A program made the position numbers and the translations under genes. DNA of 64,000 bases from Nioella aestuarii (GTDB lineage Bacteria > Pseudomonadota > Alphaproteobacteria > Rhodobacterales > Rhodobacteraceae), in the NCBI RefSeq assembly GCF_050896395.1, contig NZ_JBPBBA010000012.1, forward strand, positions 1 to 64,000, in the 5' to 3' direction. The notes under the pieces are model-generated. The model did not search any database, had not been told where the DNA came from, and worked only from the letters and a program-made list of their open reading frames with translations. Positions 33,703 through 42,970 of the stretch are shown here, in pieces; positions within the stretch are counted from its first letter, which is position 1; each line of letters begins with the position of its first letter.

Positions 33703-34497
33703 ATGGAGAATCCTCGGGGAATGACAAATCGCCCTGTCCGATTCGATGAACAGCGCTTGCCCGGTTTCGAATTCGATCCGGGGGCCGGTGCCGCGCCCTC
33801 AGGCTCTCGGCTGGACGATCTGGTTGAAGATCATCGCAAATTTCACCGCCAGCGCCTGCGCCAGCGGTTTACCGACGGCGGCGCGGCGGCCGTGCCGGAT
33901 TATGAACTGCTGGAGATGCTGCTTTTCCGTGCCAACCGACGCGGTGATACCAAGCCGCTGGCAAAGCGGCTGCTCAAGACCTTTGGCGATTTAAACCACG
34001 TCCTTGCCGCTCCACCTGCGCGCCTGCGCGAGGTGAAAGGCGTCGGAGATGCCGTGGTGTTCGAGCTGAAGCTGATGGAATCCATCGGTCACCGAATGGC
34101 GCGCGCCAAGGTGATCAACAAACCGCTTCTGTCGTGATGGGACGCGCTCTTGGATTACTGTCAAACAGCCATGGCGCATCGCGATCTGGAACAGTTTCGC
34201 ATCCTGTTTCTGGACCGTAAAAACGTGCTGATCGCGGATGAGGCGCAGCAAACCGGCACGGTGGATCATGTGCCGGTTTACCCGAGAGAGGTTGTAAAGC
34301 GCGCGCTGGAACTGAACGCCTCGGCGCTGATCCTTGTTCACAACCATCCCTCTGGAGATCCGAACCCAAGCAAGGCGGATATAGACATGACCTACGCCAT
34401 ACGCGACGCGGCAGAGGTGCTGAACATCACGATCCACGATCATCTGATCATCGGCAAAGCAGCGACCCTCAGCTTCCGCTCTGAAGGCTATCTCTGA
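33703..34497 (+). pseudogene. radC: RadC family protein (JAB1/MPN domain) interrupted by an in-frame TGA
   Basis: One continuous reading frame encodes a full-length RadC of about 264 codons, except for a TGA at 34135-34137. Before it lies the helix-hairpin-helix part (YELLEMLLFRANRRGDTKPLAKRLL, then LREVKGVGDAVVFELKL and the end INKPLLS). After it the frame continues WDALLDYCQTAMAHRDLEQF and the complete JAMM motif HNHPSGDPNPSKAD. Family members read through this point with Ser or similar, so a single substitution (for example TCA or TCG to TGA) would explain it. The downstream half could be re-initiated from TTG 34150 or ATG 34171. Start at 33703 or 33721. Confidence 0.85.
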
Positions 34498-34545
34498 CGC
34501 CTACCCTTCGTTCATCGACCAGAACAAACCAGAACGCGCCCGTTT

Positions 34546-35469
34546 TCACCCCATCTCTCGTGGATCGCCAGTGGCCCAGGCAACCCCGTCGCCCCGATCC
34601 AGCGTGGCCAGCACCGTCATATCCTCGGATGAAATTTCAAACCCGAACAGATCAAGGTTCGCCCGCATACGATCCGCGTTCATGCTTTTCGGCAGCACGG
34701 GGAACCCGTTTTGAACGCCCCAACGAAGCAACAGTTGCGCCTCTGACACTTGGTAGCGGGCGGCCATTTCCCTGAACGGCGACTCGGCGTTCTGGCTATC
34801 GGCCTTCATCTCTTCCGTCTTGGCAGAGCTCTGCCCCGGCTCCGCACGCCAGGTCGATAGCGGCACGAGCGAGCTATAGGCGATTGGCAAGATGCCCTCG
34901 GCCCGCAGAAATCCCACCAGAGCCGGCTTTTGTGACCAAGGATGGAGCTCGATCTGATTGGCCTCTGGCATCGGCAGCCCGGCATCGCGGATCTCTCCGA
35001 TATGGGACTCGGTGTAGTTGCTGACACCGATGGCGCGCACGCAGCCCTCTGCCTTCAGGTCACATAGCGCCCGCCATTGTTCCACCCGCTTATCCGCACC
35101 GGACGGCGCGTGAATGAGATAGAGGTCGATCACATCGAGACCAAGCGCCTTGCGGCTGGCTTCAAACGCGGCGCGCGTTTCGTCGTAGCCCTTGGGCGGA
35201 TCGCCCCATGCGGCATTGCCAGGCCAAAGTTTGGTTGTCACGAAAACCTCGTCACGGGTGATCCCGGCACGGGCAATGCCATCCGCGATACCCGCGCCGA
35301 CACCAGCTTCGTTGTGATAGCCCGCCGCGGTATCGATATGGCGATAGCCGTTGACAATCGCCTCGGCCACAACGCGCGCGGCATCATCGTCCGCAATCAG
35401 GTAGGTGCCGAAACCGACCGCGGGGATCTTGGTATTTCCAAGCTGAAACTGTTCCTGAAGATTGGTCAT
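34546..35469 (-). CDS. Aldo/keto reductase
   Basis: A 307-aa NADPH-dependent oxidoreductase of the AKR fold. The catalytic tetrad is visible as Asp46 (HIDTA), Tyr51, Lys80 (TTKLW) and His120 (YLIHAP). The cofactor segment near the end reads PVLPKSMNADRMRANLDLF. It resembles DkgA/2,5-diketo-gluconate reductases, which also reduce methylglyoxal and other aldehydes. It is divergent from an AraC_N-type regulator with a 21-bp-spaced direct repeat between them, a layout like E. coli yqhC with its aldehyde-reductase targets. Confidence 0.92.
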   Translation of the reverse strand: MTNLQEQFQLGNTKIPAVGFGTYLIADDDAARVVAEAIVNGYRHIDTAAGYHNEAGVGAGIADGIARAGITRDEVFVTTKLWPGNAAWGDPPKGYDETRAAFEASRKALGLDVIDLYLIHAPSGADKRVEQWRALCDLKAEGCVRAIGVSNYTESHIGEIRDAGLPMPEANQIELHPWSQKPALVGFLRAEGILPIAYSSLVPLSTWRAEPGQSSAKTEEMKADSQNAESPFREMAARYQVSEAQLLLRWGVQNGFPVLPKSMNADRMRANLDLFGFEISSEDMTVLATLDRGDGVAWATGDPREMG

Positions 35470-35521
35470 GTCAGGTCTCCTCGATCAATGGCCTGATCCT
35501 ATTGGATGCCGCGTCGCGCCG

Positions 35522-35555
35522 CTTGTCAGATGCTACGAACAACTTGTCCGATCCT
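35522..35555. promoter_or_regulatory. Direct-repeat operator, probably for the AraC-type regulator
   Basis: CTTGTCAGATGCT at 35522 and CTTGTCCGATCCT at 35543 match at 11 of 13 positions and are spaced 21 bp apart, two turns of the helix. AraC-family proteins bind such tandem half-sites. The pair lies in the 154-bp gap between the aldo/keto reductase gene and the araC-like gene, 53 and 68 bp from the two start codons. Confidence 0.5.
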
Positions 35556-35623
35556 GCATTAGGCGGAATATCATTCCCCCTTTGCCGAATTCTCTACCAT
35601 AGTCGGTGTCAGGAGGATGAATC

Positions 35624-36484
35624 ATGATCGGAGAAGGGTCTATTTCCCATATTCAGAGACTGATTGATGGAGAATCCGCTGGATTCTCCGCCGGTATCTT
35701 CGCGTTGAAGGAGTCTGAAGAAAGGCTGATCGAGGCAAGTGTTTACGACCCTGTGATTTGCCTGATCCTTCAAGGATCAAAGGAAACGACAAGTCACAAG
35801 GGCACGGTTCACCTTGCGAAAGGGGATATGCTCGTCGTTTCACATGACACCCCGGTCACCGCGCGGATCACCCAAGTGCCGTACCTGGCGCTGATCTTAC
35901 CGATCGACCTTGCCCGCATTCGGTCCCTTGCGGACAGCATTCCAGACAACCCTGCCCCCGAACAGACCGACGTGATGCGCGCAACCGTGGCGGATACGGA
36001 CCTGTTGCAGACGCTGTCTCGGCTGCTTTCGCTGGAACCCGGCACAACCGATGACCGGGTGCTGACGCCCCTTCTGCTCACTGAACTGCACTATCGTTTG
36101 CTGACCTCCCCGGCCGGTGGCATGTTGCGGCGGTTGCTGTCACCGACCAGCCAGGAAAGCCGGATTGCCCGCGTCGCGTCACTGATCCGGCGTGATCACG
36201 CGCGGCCCTTGCGTCTGGCGGATCTGGCGAGAGAGGCCGGGATGGGGCAATCCGCCTTTCATCAGCACTTCAAGGCCCTGACCGGAACCACGCCCTTGCA
36301 GTTTCAAAAGGATGTGCGCCTGTCTGAAGCGTTGCGGCTGCTGGAACACGGCGCTCAATCGGTGACGGAGATCGGCTTTGCGGTTGGCTATGAAAGCCCT
36401 GCCCAGTTCAGCCGAGAGTTTTCTCGCCGGTTCGGCAGGCCCCCGCGACAGGTTTTGCAACAACAGGGGATTGCGGCCCAATAG
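35624..36484 (+). CDS. AraC-family regulator with AraC_N (YqhC-like) sensor domain
   Basis: A 286-aa regulator. Residues 20-160 match the AraC_N cupin-like domain (DPVICLILQGSKETTSHKG, then MLVVSHDTPVTARIT and PYLALILPIDLARI). Residues 185-280 form the AraC double helix-turn-helix (RLADLAREAGMGQSAFHQHF and SVTEIGFAVGYESPAQFSRE). E. coli YqhC, of the same domain type, senses glyoxal and activates aldehyde reductases. AGGAGG precedes the ATG. It probably controls the divergent aldo/keto reductase. Confidence 0.9.
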   Translation: MIGEGSISHIQRLIDGESAGFSAGIFALKESEERLIEASVYDPVICLILQGSKETTSHKGTVHLAKGDMLVVSHDTPVTARITQVPYLALILPIDLARIRSLADSIPDNPAPEQTDVMRATVADTDLLQTLSRLLSLEPGTTDDRVLTPLLLTELHYRLLTSPAGGMLRRLLSPTSQESRIARVASLIRRDHARPLRLADLAREAGMGQSAFHQHFKALTGTTPLQFQKDVRLSEALRLLEHGAQSVTEIGFAVGYESPAQFSREFSRRFGRPPRQVLQQQGIAAQ

Positions 36485-36487
36485 GGC

Positions 36488-38050
36488 TCATCGCAGCCAA
36501 ACCTCAACACGCCGATTGACGGCGCGCCCTGCCTCGCTGTCATCGCAGGCCATGGGCAGCGCTTCACCAAATCCATCCACGCGCAGTCTGACACGGTTCA
36601 GATCACCCTCCTCTGCCGCCGCGATGACGGCAAGCCGGGCAGATTCTGCCCGCCCGAGTGACAGGCGCAGATTGGCCTCAGCCCCGCCCTGTCCGTCGGA
36701 AAAACCCACGAAAACCAGCTCACGCCCGTCAAATGCGCCCCTCTCGATGGCGCGGGCAAGGCGCGAGACGGCGGACAGTGATTGGGGATCAAGCTCGGTC
36801 GTGCCTTCCTCGAATCGCAGGGTGGTCGACAGGCGTTCGGCCCCCGTCATGGCGGCGACAAGGCCCTGTAAATCCTCCAGCGAAATCTCCTCGCCCGCAG
36901 CTGCCACAGCATTGGCCAGCCGTTCACCTTGCGTGGCCAGCGGTTGCAGGGTGATCCCCTGATTGACGAATCCAAGGCGACGGATCACCCGGTCGGCATC
37001 CTGGCTTTCGAAAAACCGCATGAAGTCGCGCACAAGCTGGGGCATCCGCCGCACCGGCAGATACATCAGAAGTGGTGCGGTTAGTGGGTAATCCTCTGAT
37101 TTGAGGCTACTGGCGGTTGCGTGCTGTACAAACCCGCAAGCCCCGCGCAGGGGGACCGGACGGGCGTTCCCAGGGCGAGAGAAGCGCCCGATTCCGATGG
37201 CATAGGGATCGCGCGCGACGGCATCAGCCAAATCGGTTGCATCGGTGTGAATGATGGCGCTCGTGCTGAGATCCAGATCGAAAGGCCCCATGATCCGGGT
37301 CGCAATGTCCTGTGCATGCCCGCTGGCCGGGTCCATCGCATGAAGCGCAATCGGTGCATCCGGCCCGTCCAGATCCTGCCAATTGGTGATTTCGCCGGCA
37401 AAGACACGGGCCAGATCCTCTAGCGACAGCGCGTCAACGGGATTGGTCGGCGCAACCAGCGGCACCAGTGCATCGAGCGCCAAGACCCGACTGCGAGCCA
37501 CCATCGACAGATCTCCCTGATCAGCGGCCTCGGCGGCATCCGTTTCCGAGCTGTCGGGTTGGCGCAAAGCCAGCGCAACGTCGGTATCCCGGTCCAGCAA
37601 CGCTTGCAGTCCTGCATCGGTCGTGGTGGCGGTCACGTAGAACCGGGCGGCTAGGGCTTCGTCCTCACCCCGCATCAAAGCAAAGAGTGAGCGGTTCTCA
37701 GCCAGAATTTGACGCCGCACCGTCAGCCCGCGCGCAGCGGCGAAACGTTCGATCAAGGCCGGGAACAGTTGCTCTGCGATCACCGGCGCGCCCATGAACC
37801 GTATCTCGGCCACGTAGTTTTGCAGATCGGGGCAGCCGGGGCCACGGCAGGTGACGCCCTGAGCGTTGACCGTCAGTGGTCCGAAGATCGAGTCGATCCG
37901 GTAATATTCCCCGTCGAAACCGATGATCGTGCCCGACAGTTCCACCGATCCATCAAGCGAGCGAAGCTCCACATCCTGTGCGGAGGCGAAGCAGGTCGTC
38001 ATCAAAATGGAAAGAGCGGCCAAAACGGCCGCCCTGACATGAACAATCAT
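36488..38050 (-). CDS. Fusion of phosphate-type substrate-binding domain and OmpA domain
   Basis: A signal peptide (ending ASAQ near residue 25) leads a 520-aa periplasmic protein. Residues 85-365 read as a PstS/PBP-like binding domain, including LSLEDLARVFAGEITNWQDL, the hallmark of phosphate-binding PstS proteins, and a late YPLTAPLLMYL strand. Residues 400-520 are an OmpA-like peptidoglycan-binding domain ending GRAVNRRVEVWLR. The fusion suggests a wall-tethered binding or signalling protein rather than an ABC uptake component, since no pstCAB genes are near. The next gene upstream on the same strand begins 22 nt before it. Confidence 0.87.
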   Translation of the reverse strand: MIVHVRAAVLAALSILMTTCFASAQDVELRSLDGSVELSGTIIGFDGEYYRIDSIFGPLTVNAQGVTCRGPGCPDLQNYVAEIRFMGAPVIAEQLFPALIERFAAARGLTVRRQILAENRSLFALMRGEDEALAARFYVTATTTDAGLQALLDRDTDVALALRQPDSSETDAAEAADQGDLSMVARSRVLALDALVPLVAPTNPVDALSLEDLARVFAGEITNWQDLDGPDAPIALHAMDPASGHAQDIATRIMGPFDLDLSTSAIIHTDATDLADAVARDPYAIGIGRFSRPGNARPVPLRGACGFVQHATASSLKSEDYPLTAPLLMYLPVRRMPQLVRDFMRFFESQDADRVIRRLGFVNQGITLQPLATQGERLANAVAAAGEEISLEDLQGLVAAMTGAERLSTTLRFEEGTTELDPQSLSAVSRLARAIERGAFDGRELVFVGFSDGQGGAEANLRLSLGRAESARLAVIAAAEEGDLNRVRLRVDGFGEALPMACDDSEAGRAVNRRVEVWLR

Positions 38051-38071
38051 AAAGCGTGGTGCCGGTGAAGA

Positions 38072-39100
38072 TCAGTTTGATGCGACTCTCAGGTCATGCA
38101 GCAGATTTTGCAACACAAGATAGTCACCCACAGCGTCACAGTCCGGCAGCGTGAAGGTCAGTTCGATGACAGAGACACGCCCGTCTTCCTCCAGCTCCAA
38201 TGTGCGGGCCAGTGTATCCTGACCGCAATTCGCTTCTGTCACCGGGGCTTCTATGGACATGCGGACGTTGCCTGCCCCGTCCAGCGTGTCGCGCGGGAAG
38301 GAATAGATTTGCGCCAGCATCGGGTTCTCGACCTCTGTGTCGCCCACTTGCATGACAAAGCCGCCTTCGCCCGATACGGCACGGTCAATGCTGCCCGCAT
38401 TATCCAGCCAGATATGACCAGGATCGCCATAGGTGGCGCCAAACTCCATCGCGTGCAGTTCAAGCGACCTGTTTTCGTTCCACTGCAGGCCGACGCGGTA
38501 ATAGCTGTCCAGATCCGGCACAATGGCGAGCGAGGAGTCGCTGGCGCCATCAGGCATTCGCACGGTGAAGAAAGCAGGGTTTTCAAAGACCGGCACATCC
38601 ATGGTCAGAAGGCCCATGACATCGGTGCGCCCGGTCAGGTTCAGGCCGGAATGTTCGATGACAACTCGGGAATGGGGTTGGCACGGGTCCATGATGTCCA
38701 GGGCCACCATCGCACCTTCGCTGGCCGTGGTGCTGATGGACAGGCCACAGGGCAGGCCAAAGGGGCTAAGGGGTTGGTCGGTCATGGTGGTTGTAGCTTC
38801 TGCCGCCTGAGCAAGCCTTTGGGGCTGTGGCAGCGCAGGTGCTGCTGGTGCGTCGGATGGCAAGGCCAGTTCAATTTCAGAAGCCTCGATCACGGGGGCC
38901 TGACCCGTAGATCCGGTGCTGGCAGAGACCAAGACAGTCTCAACAGGCGGTGCGCTTGCATCGCTTTGGATCATTGCCCGCATGGTTTCGACATTCAGTG
39001 GACGGATGTTGGCTGACCGGGCCTCGGACATCAGGGTGCCAAAGGTTATTGCCCCCACTCCAATGGTTGCGATGGCGATGATACGAGGCGAAATATTCAT
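38072..39100 (-). CDS. Membrane-anchored protein of unknown function (342 aa)
   Basis: The start at 39100 has CCGGAGACC upstream and puts a membrane helix at residues 6-24 (RIIAIATIGVGAITFGTLM), an uncleaved anchor or signal. Residues 45-110 are a low-complexity Ala/Pro/Ser linker. The remaining 230 residues form a periplasmic beta-rich domain with cysteines in LPCGLS, DPCQPH, ANCGQD and LPDCDA, probably two disulfides. No family recognised. It is 22 nt upstream of the PstS/OmpA fusion on the same strand, so the two may act together at the envelope. Confidence 0.78.
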   Translation of the reverse strand: MNISPRIIAIATIGVGAITFGTLMSEARSANIRPLNVETMRAMIQSDASAPPVETVLVSASTGSTGQAPVIEASEIELALPSDAPAAPALPQPQRLAQAAEATTTMTDQPLSPFGLPCGLSISTTASEGAMVALDIMDPCQPHSRVVIEHSGLNLTGRTDVMGLLTMDVPVFENPAFFTVRMPDGASDSSLAIVPDLDSYYRVGLQWNENRSLELHAMEFGATYGDPGHIWLDNAGSIDRAVSGEGGFVMQVGDTEVENPMLAQIYSFPRDTLDGAGNVRMSIEAPVTEANCGQDTLARTLELEEDGRVSVIELTFTLPDCDAVGDYLVLQNLLHDLRVASN

Positions 39101-39182
39101 AACGGTCTCCGGGCTCACTACCTGGAAACAATCCCTCTCAATTGGGGCGATATTGCGGAAATGCGGGGGAATTGCGGGGGAA

Positions 39183-40001
39183 TCAGACCGCGCGGTTGCC
39201 GAGGCTTCCCAGATAGGCGGCAAAGCTGAACTTGCTGGTCACATGGGCGGAAAACGCGTCGAACACCGCTTGCGGATCGAATGCGGTATCCGAGCCGAGC
39301 AGGTGGTAGTGCACCCTGGGCTCGAACCCCGGATCAAGCAGTTCCGATATCACCGGTTTGCCGCAGACATAGGCGCTCAGCAGGCGGGGGGCTTCGGTGT
39401 AGACCCCCGCCTCGAAATGGATGTTCAGAACAGCACGGTGATCGCGGATCATCCGATCGAGCGCGTCATAGAAAGTGCCGTCTGCGACAAGCGTAACCTC
39501 AACGCCTTCGATTCCCTGAAGCACGCTTTTGCGCCGCTTGCCGCCGGTCCACCCAAAGAACAGGATCCCATCTTTCGTCGGGGGTGTGTAGGGCAGGGGG
39601 GTATCGGGAAAAATATGCGGCCCGAAGCTAAGCTTCTGGCGGTTCTTTGGAAGGCCAAGTTCAGCGTCATAGAACGCAGCGTTGCAGGCCGACAGGTCCA
39701 GCACCCGATGCGACCGGCGCACGGCCTTGAGTATGCGTTGCAGGTTGGACCGCTTGCGGGACGGCCAGAGCGCGGCACCGCCCGCCTCATATAGCTGTTC
39801 GGTCTGGATTGCGATGCGAAAGCCGGGCCGCGACCAGGCATCACCGAACTCCTGATGAACCCCGCAATAGACAGTGGTGGGTGGCCCGTCGCAGGCGGCA
39901 TCAGGCAACCCGCCAAGAATGTCGCGCGCCATCTGGTCCAGAACCGGATGGACCGATAGAAAGGTCAGGTTGCCACGGGTCCGTTCAAGCAGCTCTGACA
40001 T
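39183..40001 (-). CDS. Glycosyltransferase-like conserved protein
   Basis: A 272-aa soluble protein with alternating Rossmann-like segments (GILFFGWTGGKRRKSVLQ, then VLNIHFEAGVYTEAPRLLSAYVCGKP and VISELLDPG). The EAPRLLSAYVCGKPVISE stretch is the acceptor/donor E-x7-E region typical of GT-B glycosyltransferases. The N-terminal half is more divergent. A sugar transferase role is inferred, with no idea of substrate. It starts 36 nt after the end of secA on the same strand. Confidence 0.68.
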   Translation of the reverse strand: MSELLERTRGNLTFLSVHPVLDQMARDILGGLPDAACDGPPTTVYCGVHQEFGDAWSRPGFRIAIQTEQLYEAGGAALWPSRKRSNLQRILKAVRRSHRVLDLSACNAAFYDAELGLPKNRQKLSFGPHIFPDTPLPYTPPTKDGILFFGWTGGKRRKSVLQGIEGVEVTLVADGTFYDALDRMIRDHRAVLNIHFEAGVYTEAPRLLSAYVCGKPVISELLDPGFEPRVHYHLLGSDTAFDPQAVFDAFSAHVTSKFSFAAYLGSLGNRAV

Positions 40002-40037
40002 CTCAGAGCGCCCGAACGCGGCCTGTGTCTGCCGCGG

Positions 40038-42755
40038 TCACAGACGACCGTGGCAATGTTTGAACTTCTTGCCCGACCCGCAGGGGCAGGCATCGTTGCG
40101 GCCGGGGTTGCCCCAGGTGTCCGGGTTGTTTTCGTCAAAACCGGGCGCGGCATTGGAATCCGGGTCCGGGCCAGCCGCAGCGGCAGCGGCAGCATCGGCA
40201 GCGCCCAAAGCGGCGGCTTGGGACGCAGCTTGACGTTCCTGCATCTGGCGCATGATCTCCTGCTGCTGTTCAGGTGACAGCGGCTGGATGCGAGACAGCT
40301 TTTCCGTGACGTCTGCGCGCAGGCCATCCAGCATCATCTCGAACAGCTGGAAACCTTCGGTCTTGTATTCGTTCAGCGGATCACGCTGTGCATAGCCCCG
40401 GAAGCCAACGACAGACCGCAGATGTTCCAGCGTCAGAAGATGTTCGCGCCACTTGGTGTCGATGGTCTGCAACAGCAGCTGCTTTTCGATCTGACGCATG
40501 TTTTCAGGGCCGAAATCCACGGCCTTCTTGGCCATCTGTTCGTCCGACGCCCTGGCAATGCGTTCGCGCATCACATCATCATCGACGCCTTCTTCATCGC
40601 CCCAAGCCTGCACCGGCAAATCCAACGCAAGTGCTTTCTTGATCGCCTCATGCAGACCGTCGGTATCCCACTGGTCGGCATAGGACCGCGGCGGCATGTA
40701 GGTTTCGATGATGTCGTCGATCACCTGATGGCGCATGTCCTGAGTGATTTCGCTGATATCCTCGGCGGCCATGATTTCCAGACGCTGACCAAAGATGGCC
40801 TTCCGCTGGTCGTTCATCACATCGTCGAACTTCAGCAGCTGCTTACGGATGTCGAAGTTGCGCCCCTCGACCTTGGCCTGTGCGCGCTCCAACGATTTGT
40901 TTACCCAGGGGTGAACGATGGCCTCGCCTTCTTGAAGACCGAGCGTGGACAGCATCTTGTCCAGACGTTCAGACCCGAAGATGCGCATCAGATCATCCTC
41001 AAGCGACAGGAAGAAGCTGGATCGGCCAGGGTCCCCCTGACGACCCGAGCGACCGCGCAGCTGGTTGTCGATACGGCGGCTTTCGTGGCGTTCGGTTGCC
41101 AGAACATAAAGCCCGCCGGCATCCTTAACCGCCTGCTCGTCGGCCAGGTGCGCCTCTTCAATGCGGGCGCGTATTTCATCGGGATGACCTTCGGGATCGG
41201 CGGCGATGGCCTCCATGATCTTGAACTCGACATTGCCGCCCAGTTTGATGTCCGTCCCGCGGCCTGCCATGTTCGTGGCGATGGTCACTGCACCAAGCTT
41301 GCCCGCATCGGCAACGATCTGTGCCTCCTGCTCGTGCTGACGCGCGTTCAGGATGTTGTGGGGCAATTTGGCTTCGGTCAGCATCTGACCCAGCATTTCC
41401 GACTTTTCGATCGAGGTGGTGCCGACAAGAACCGGCTGGCCCTTTTCATGGGCGGCGCGGATTTCCTCGACGATGGCTTCGTATTTCTCACGCCCCGTGC
41501 GGTAGACTTTGTCGTCTTCGTCGATCCGGGCAATCGGGCGGTTGGTGGGAACTTCAACCACGCCAAGCCCGTAGATCGACATGAATTCCTCGGCCTCGGT
41601 CGCGGCGGTGCCCGTCATGCCACCGAGCTTGTCATAGAGACGGAAGTAATTCTGGAACGTCACGCTGGCGAGCGTCACGTTTTCCGGCTGGATGCTGACA
41701 CCTTCCTTGGCCTCAATCGCCTGGTGCAGACCGTCGGACAGGCGGCGGCCAGCCATCATGCGGCCGGTGAACTCGTCGATCAGCACGACCTCTCCGCCGC
41801 GGACGATATATTCCTTGTCCTTGGTAAAGGTCTTGTGGGCACGCAGCGCGTTGGTTGCGTGGTGCACGATGGTGGTTGATTCAGGATCATAAAGGCTCTG
41901 ACCTTCGGGCAGGATGCCGACCTCCAGCAGTTTTTCTTCAAGGAAGTCGTTGCCCTCGTCGGTATAGGTCACCTGACGGGTCTTTTCGTCGTGGGTAAAG
42001 TGTTCATCCTGAATGAACGGCATAACCTCGTTCATCTTGGTATAGAGATCCGACCGGTCATCAGACGGGCCGGAAATGATCAGCGGCGTCCGCGCTTCGT
42101 CGATCAGGATCGAGTCCACCTCGTCGACAATCGCAAAATTGTGACCACGCTGCGCCATGTCAGACAGGTTGGCGCGCATATTGTCGCGCAGGTAGTCAAA
42201 CCCAAGCTCGTTATTGGTCGCGTAGGTGATATCGGCCTTGTAGGCCTTGCGCTTTTCGGCATCGGGCTGGCGCGGATAGACAACACCGGTGGACATGCCA
42301 AGCGCGGTGTAGACCTTGCTCATCCATTCGGCGTCGCGTTTGGCGAGGTAGTCGTTGACGGTGACGATATGAACGCCCTTGCCGGTCAGCGCATTCAGGT
42401 AGGCCGGGAACGTGGCGACGAGGGTCTTACCTTCGCCGGTCTTCATCTCGGAAATATTGCCCTGATGCAGGAAAAGACCGCCCATAAGCTGCACGTCAAA
42501 AGCCCGCAGGCCAAGGGCACGGCGGGCGGCTTCACGGCAGTTTGCGAAGGCTTCGGGCAGCAGATCGTCCAGAGCTTCGCCGTTCTGAGCGCGATTTCGC
42601 AGCTCGGCGGTTTTTTCGACGATGCCGGTATCGGTCAGCTTCTCGAATTCCGGCTCCAGCGCGTTGATCTTTTCGATGACGGGGCGCGAGGCTTTGACCT
42701 TGCGGTCGTTTGGCGAGCCGAAGACCTTCTTCGCGAGTGTTCCAAGACCTAGCAT
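40038..42755 (-). CDS. secA: Protein translocase subunit SecA
   Basis: The ATPase motor of the Sec general export pathway. The start at 42755 (MLGLGTLAKKVFGSPNDRK) matches the family and gives 905 aa. Visible are Walker A MKTGEGKTLVATF, the DEVDSILIDEARTP Walker B, RGGEVVLIDEFTGRMM, NMAGRGTDIKLGG and LRGRSGRQGDPG. The end carries an Ala-rich linker and the zinc-binding SEC-C motif ACPCGSGKKFKHCHG for SecB/phospholipid contact. It is divergent from the PpiC isomerase gene. Confidence 0.98.
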   Translation of the reverse strand: MLGLGTLAKKVFGSPNDRKVKASRPVIEKINALEPEFEKLTDTGIVEKTAELRNRAQNGEALDDLLPEAFANCREAARRALGLRAFDVQLMGGLFLHQGNISEMKTGEGKTLVATFPAYLNALTGKGVHIVTVNDYLAKRDAEWMSKVYTALGMSTGVVYPRQPDAEKRKAYKADITYATNNELGFDYLRDNMRANLSDMAQRGHNFAIVDEVDSILIDEARTPLIISGPSDDRSDLYTKMNEVMPFIQDEHFTHDEKTRQVTYTDEGNDFLEEKLLEVGILPEGQSLYDPESTTIVHHATNALRAHKTFTKDKEYIVRGGEVVLIDEFTGRMMAGRRLSDGLHQAIEAKEGVSIQPENVTLASVTFQNYFRLYDKLGGMTGTAATEAEEFMSIYGLGVVEVPTNRPIARIDEDDKVYRTGREKYEAIVEEIRAAHEKGQPVLVGTTSIEKSEMLGQMLTEAKLPHNILNARQHEQEAQIVADAGKLGAVTIATNMAGRGTDIKLGGNVEFKIMEAIAADPEGHPDEIRARIEEAHLADEQAVKDAGGLYVLATERHESRRIDNQLRGRSGRQGDPGRSSFFLSLEDDLMRIFGSERLDKMLSTLGLQEGEAIVHPWVNKSLERAQAKVEGRNFDIRKQLLKFDDVMNDQRKAIFGQRLEIMAAEDISEITQDMRHQVIDDIIETYMPPRSYADQWDTDGLHEAIKKALALDLPVQAWGDEEGVDDDVMRERIARASDEQMAKKAVDFGPENMRQIEKQLLLQTIDTKWREHLLTLEHLRSVVGFRGYAQRDPLNEYKTEGFQLFEMMLDGLRADVTEKLSRIQPLSPEQQQEIMRQMQERQAASQAAALGAADAAAAAAAGPDPDSNAAPGFDENNPDTWGNPGRNDACPCGSGKKFKHCHGRL

Positions 42756-42928
42756 ATTTATTTTCGCCTTCCGCACCGTCGCGCTGCGAATTGCAGCCGC
42801 AATCTGTCAAACCTGAGGGCATCGGGTTGTTCGGCTCCTTGCAGGCGTCTAAAACAACCCCAAGTCAGGTTGGGCCCCGATGCCAAACCAGAGAGGGACA
42901 TAAGGGGCCGCCGGAAATGTGTCAACGC

Positions 42929-42948
42929 GGCCGGGGGTCTTCCCGGCC
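42929..42948 (+). other. GC-rich hairpin in the leader of the PpiC gene
   Basis: GGCCGGG, loop GGTCTT, CCCGGCC forms a perfect 7-bp stem ending 22 nt before the ATG at 42971. There is no T tract, so it is not a standard terminator. It could stabilise the mRNA 5' end or be incidental in GC-rich DNA. Confidence 0.35.
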
Positions 42949-42970
42949 ATCCAACATGGGAAACTCTTCT

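Noticed and set aside
34130..34150. radC break as a frameshift
   Set aside because: The frame is the same on both sides; codons after the TGA continue as WDALLDYC, so it is a nonsense change only.
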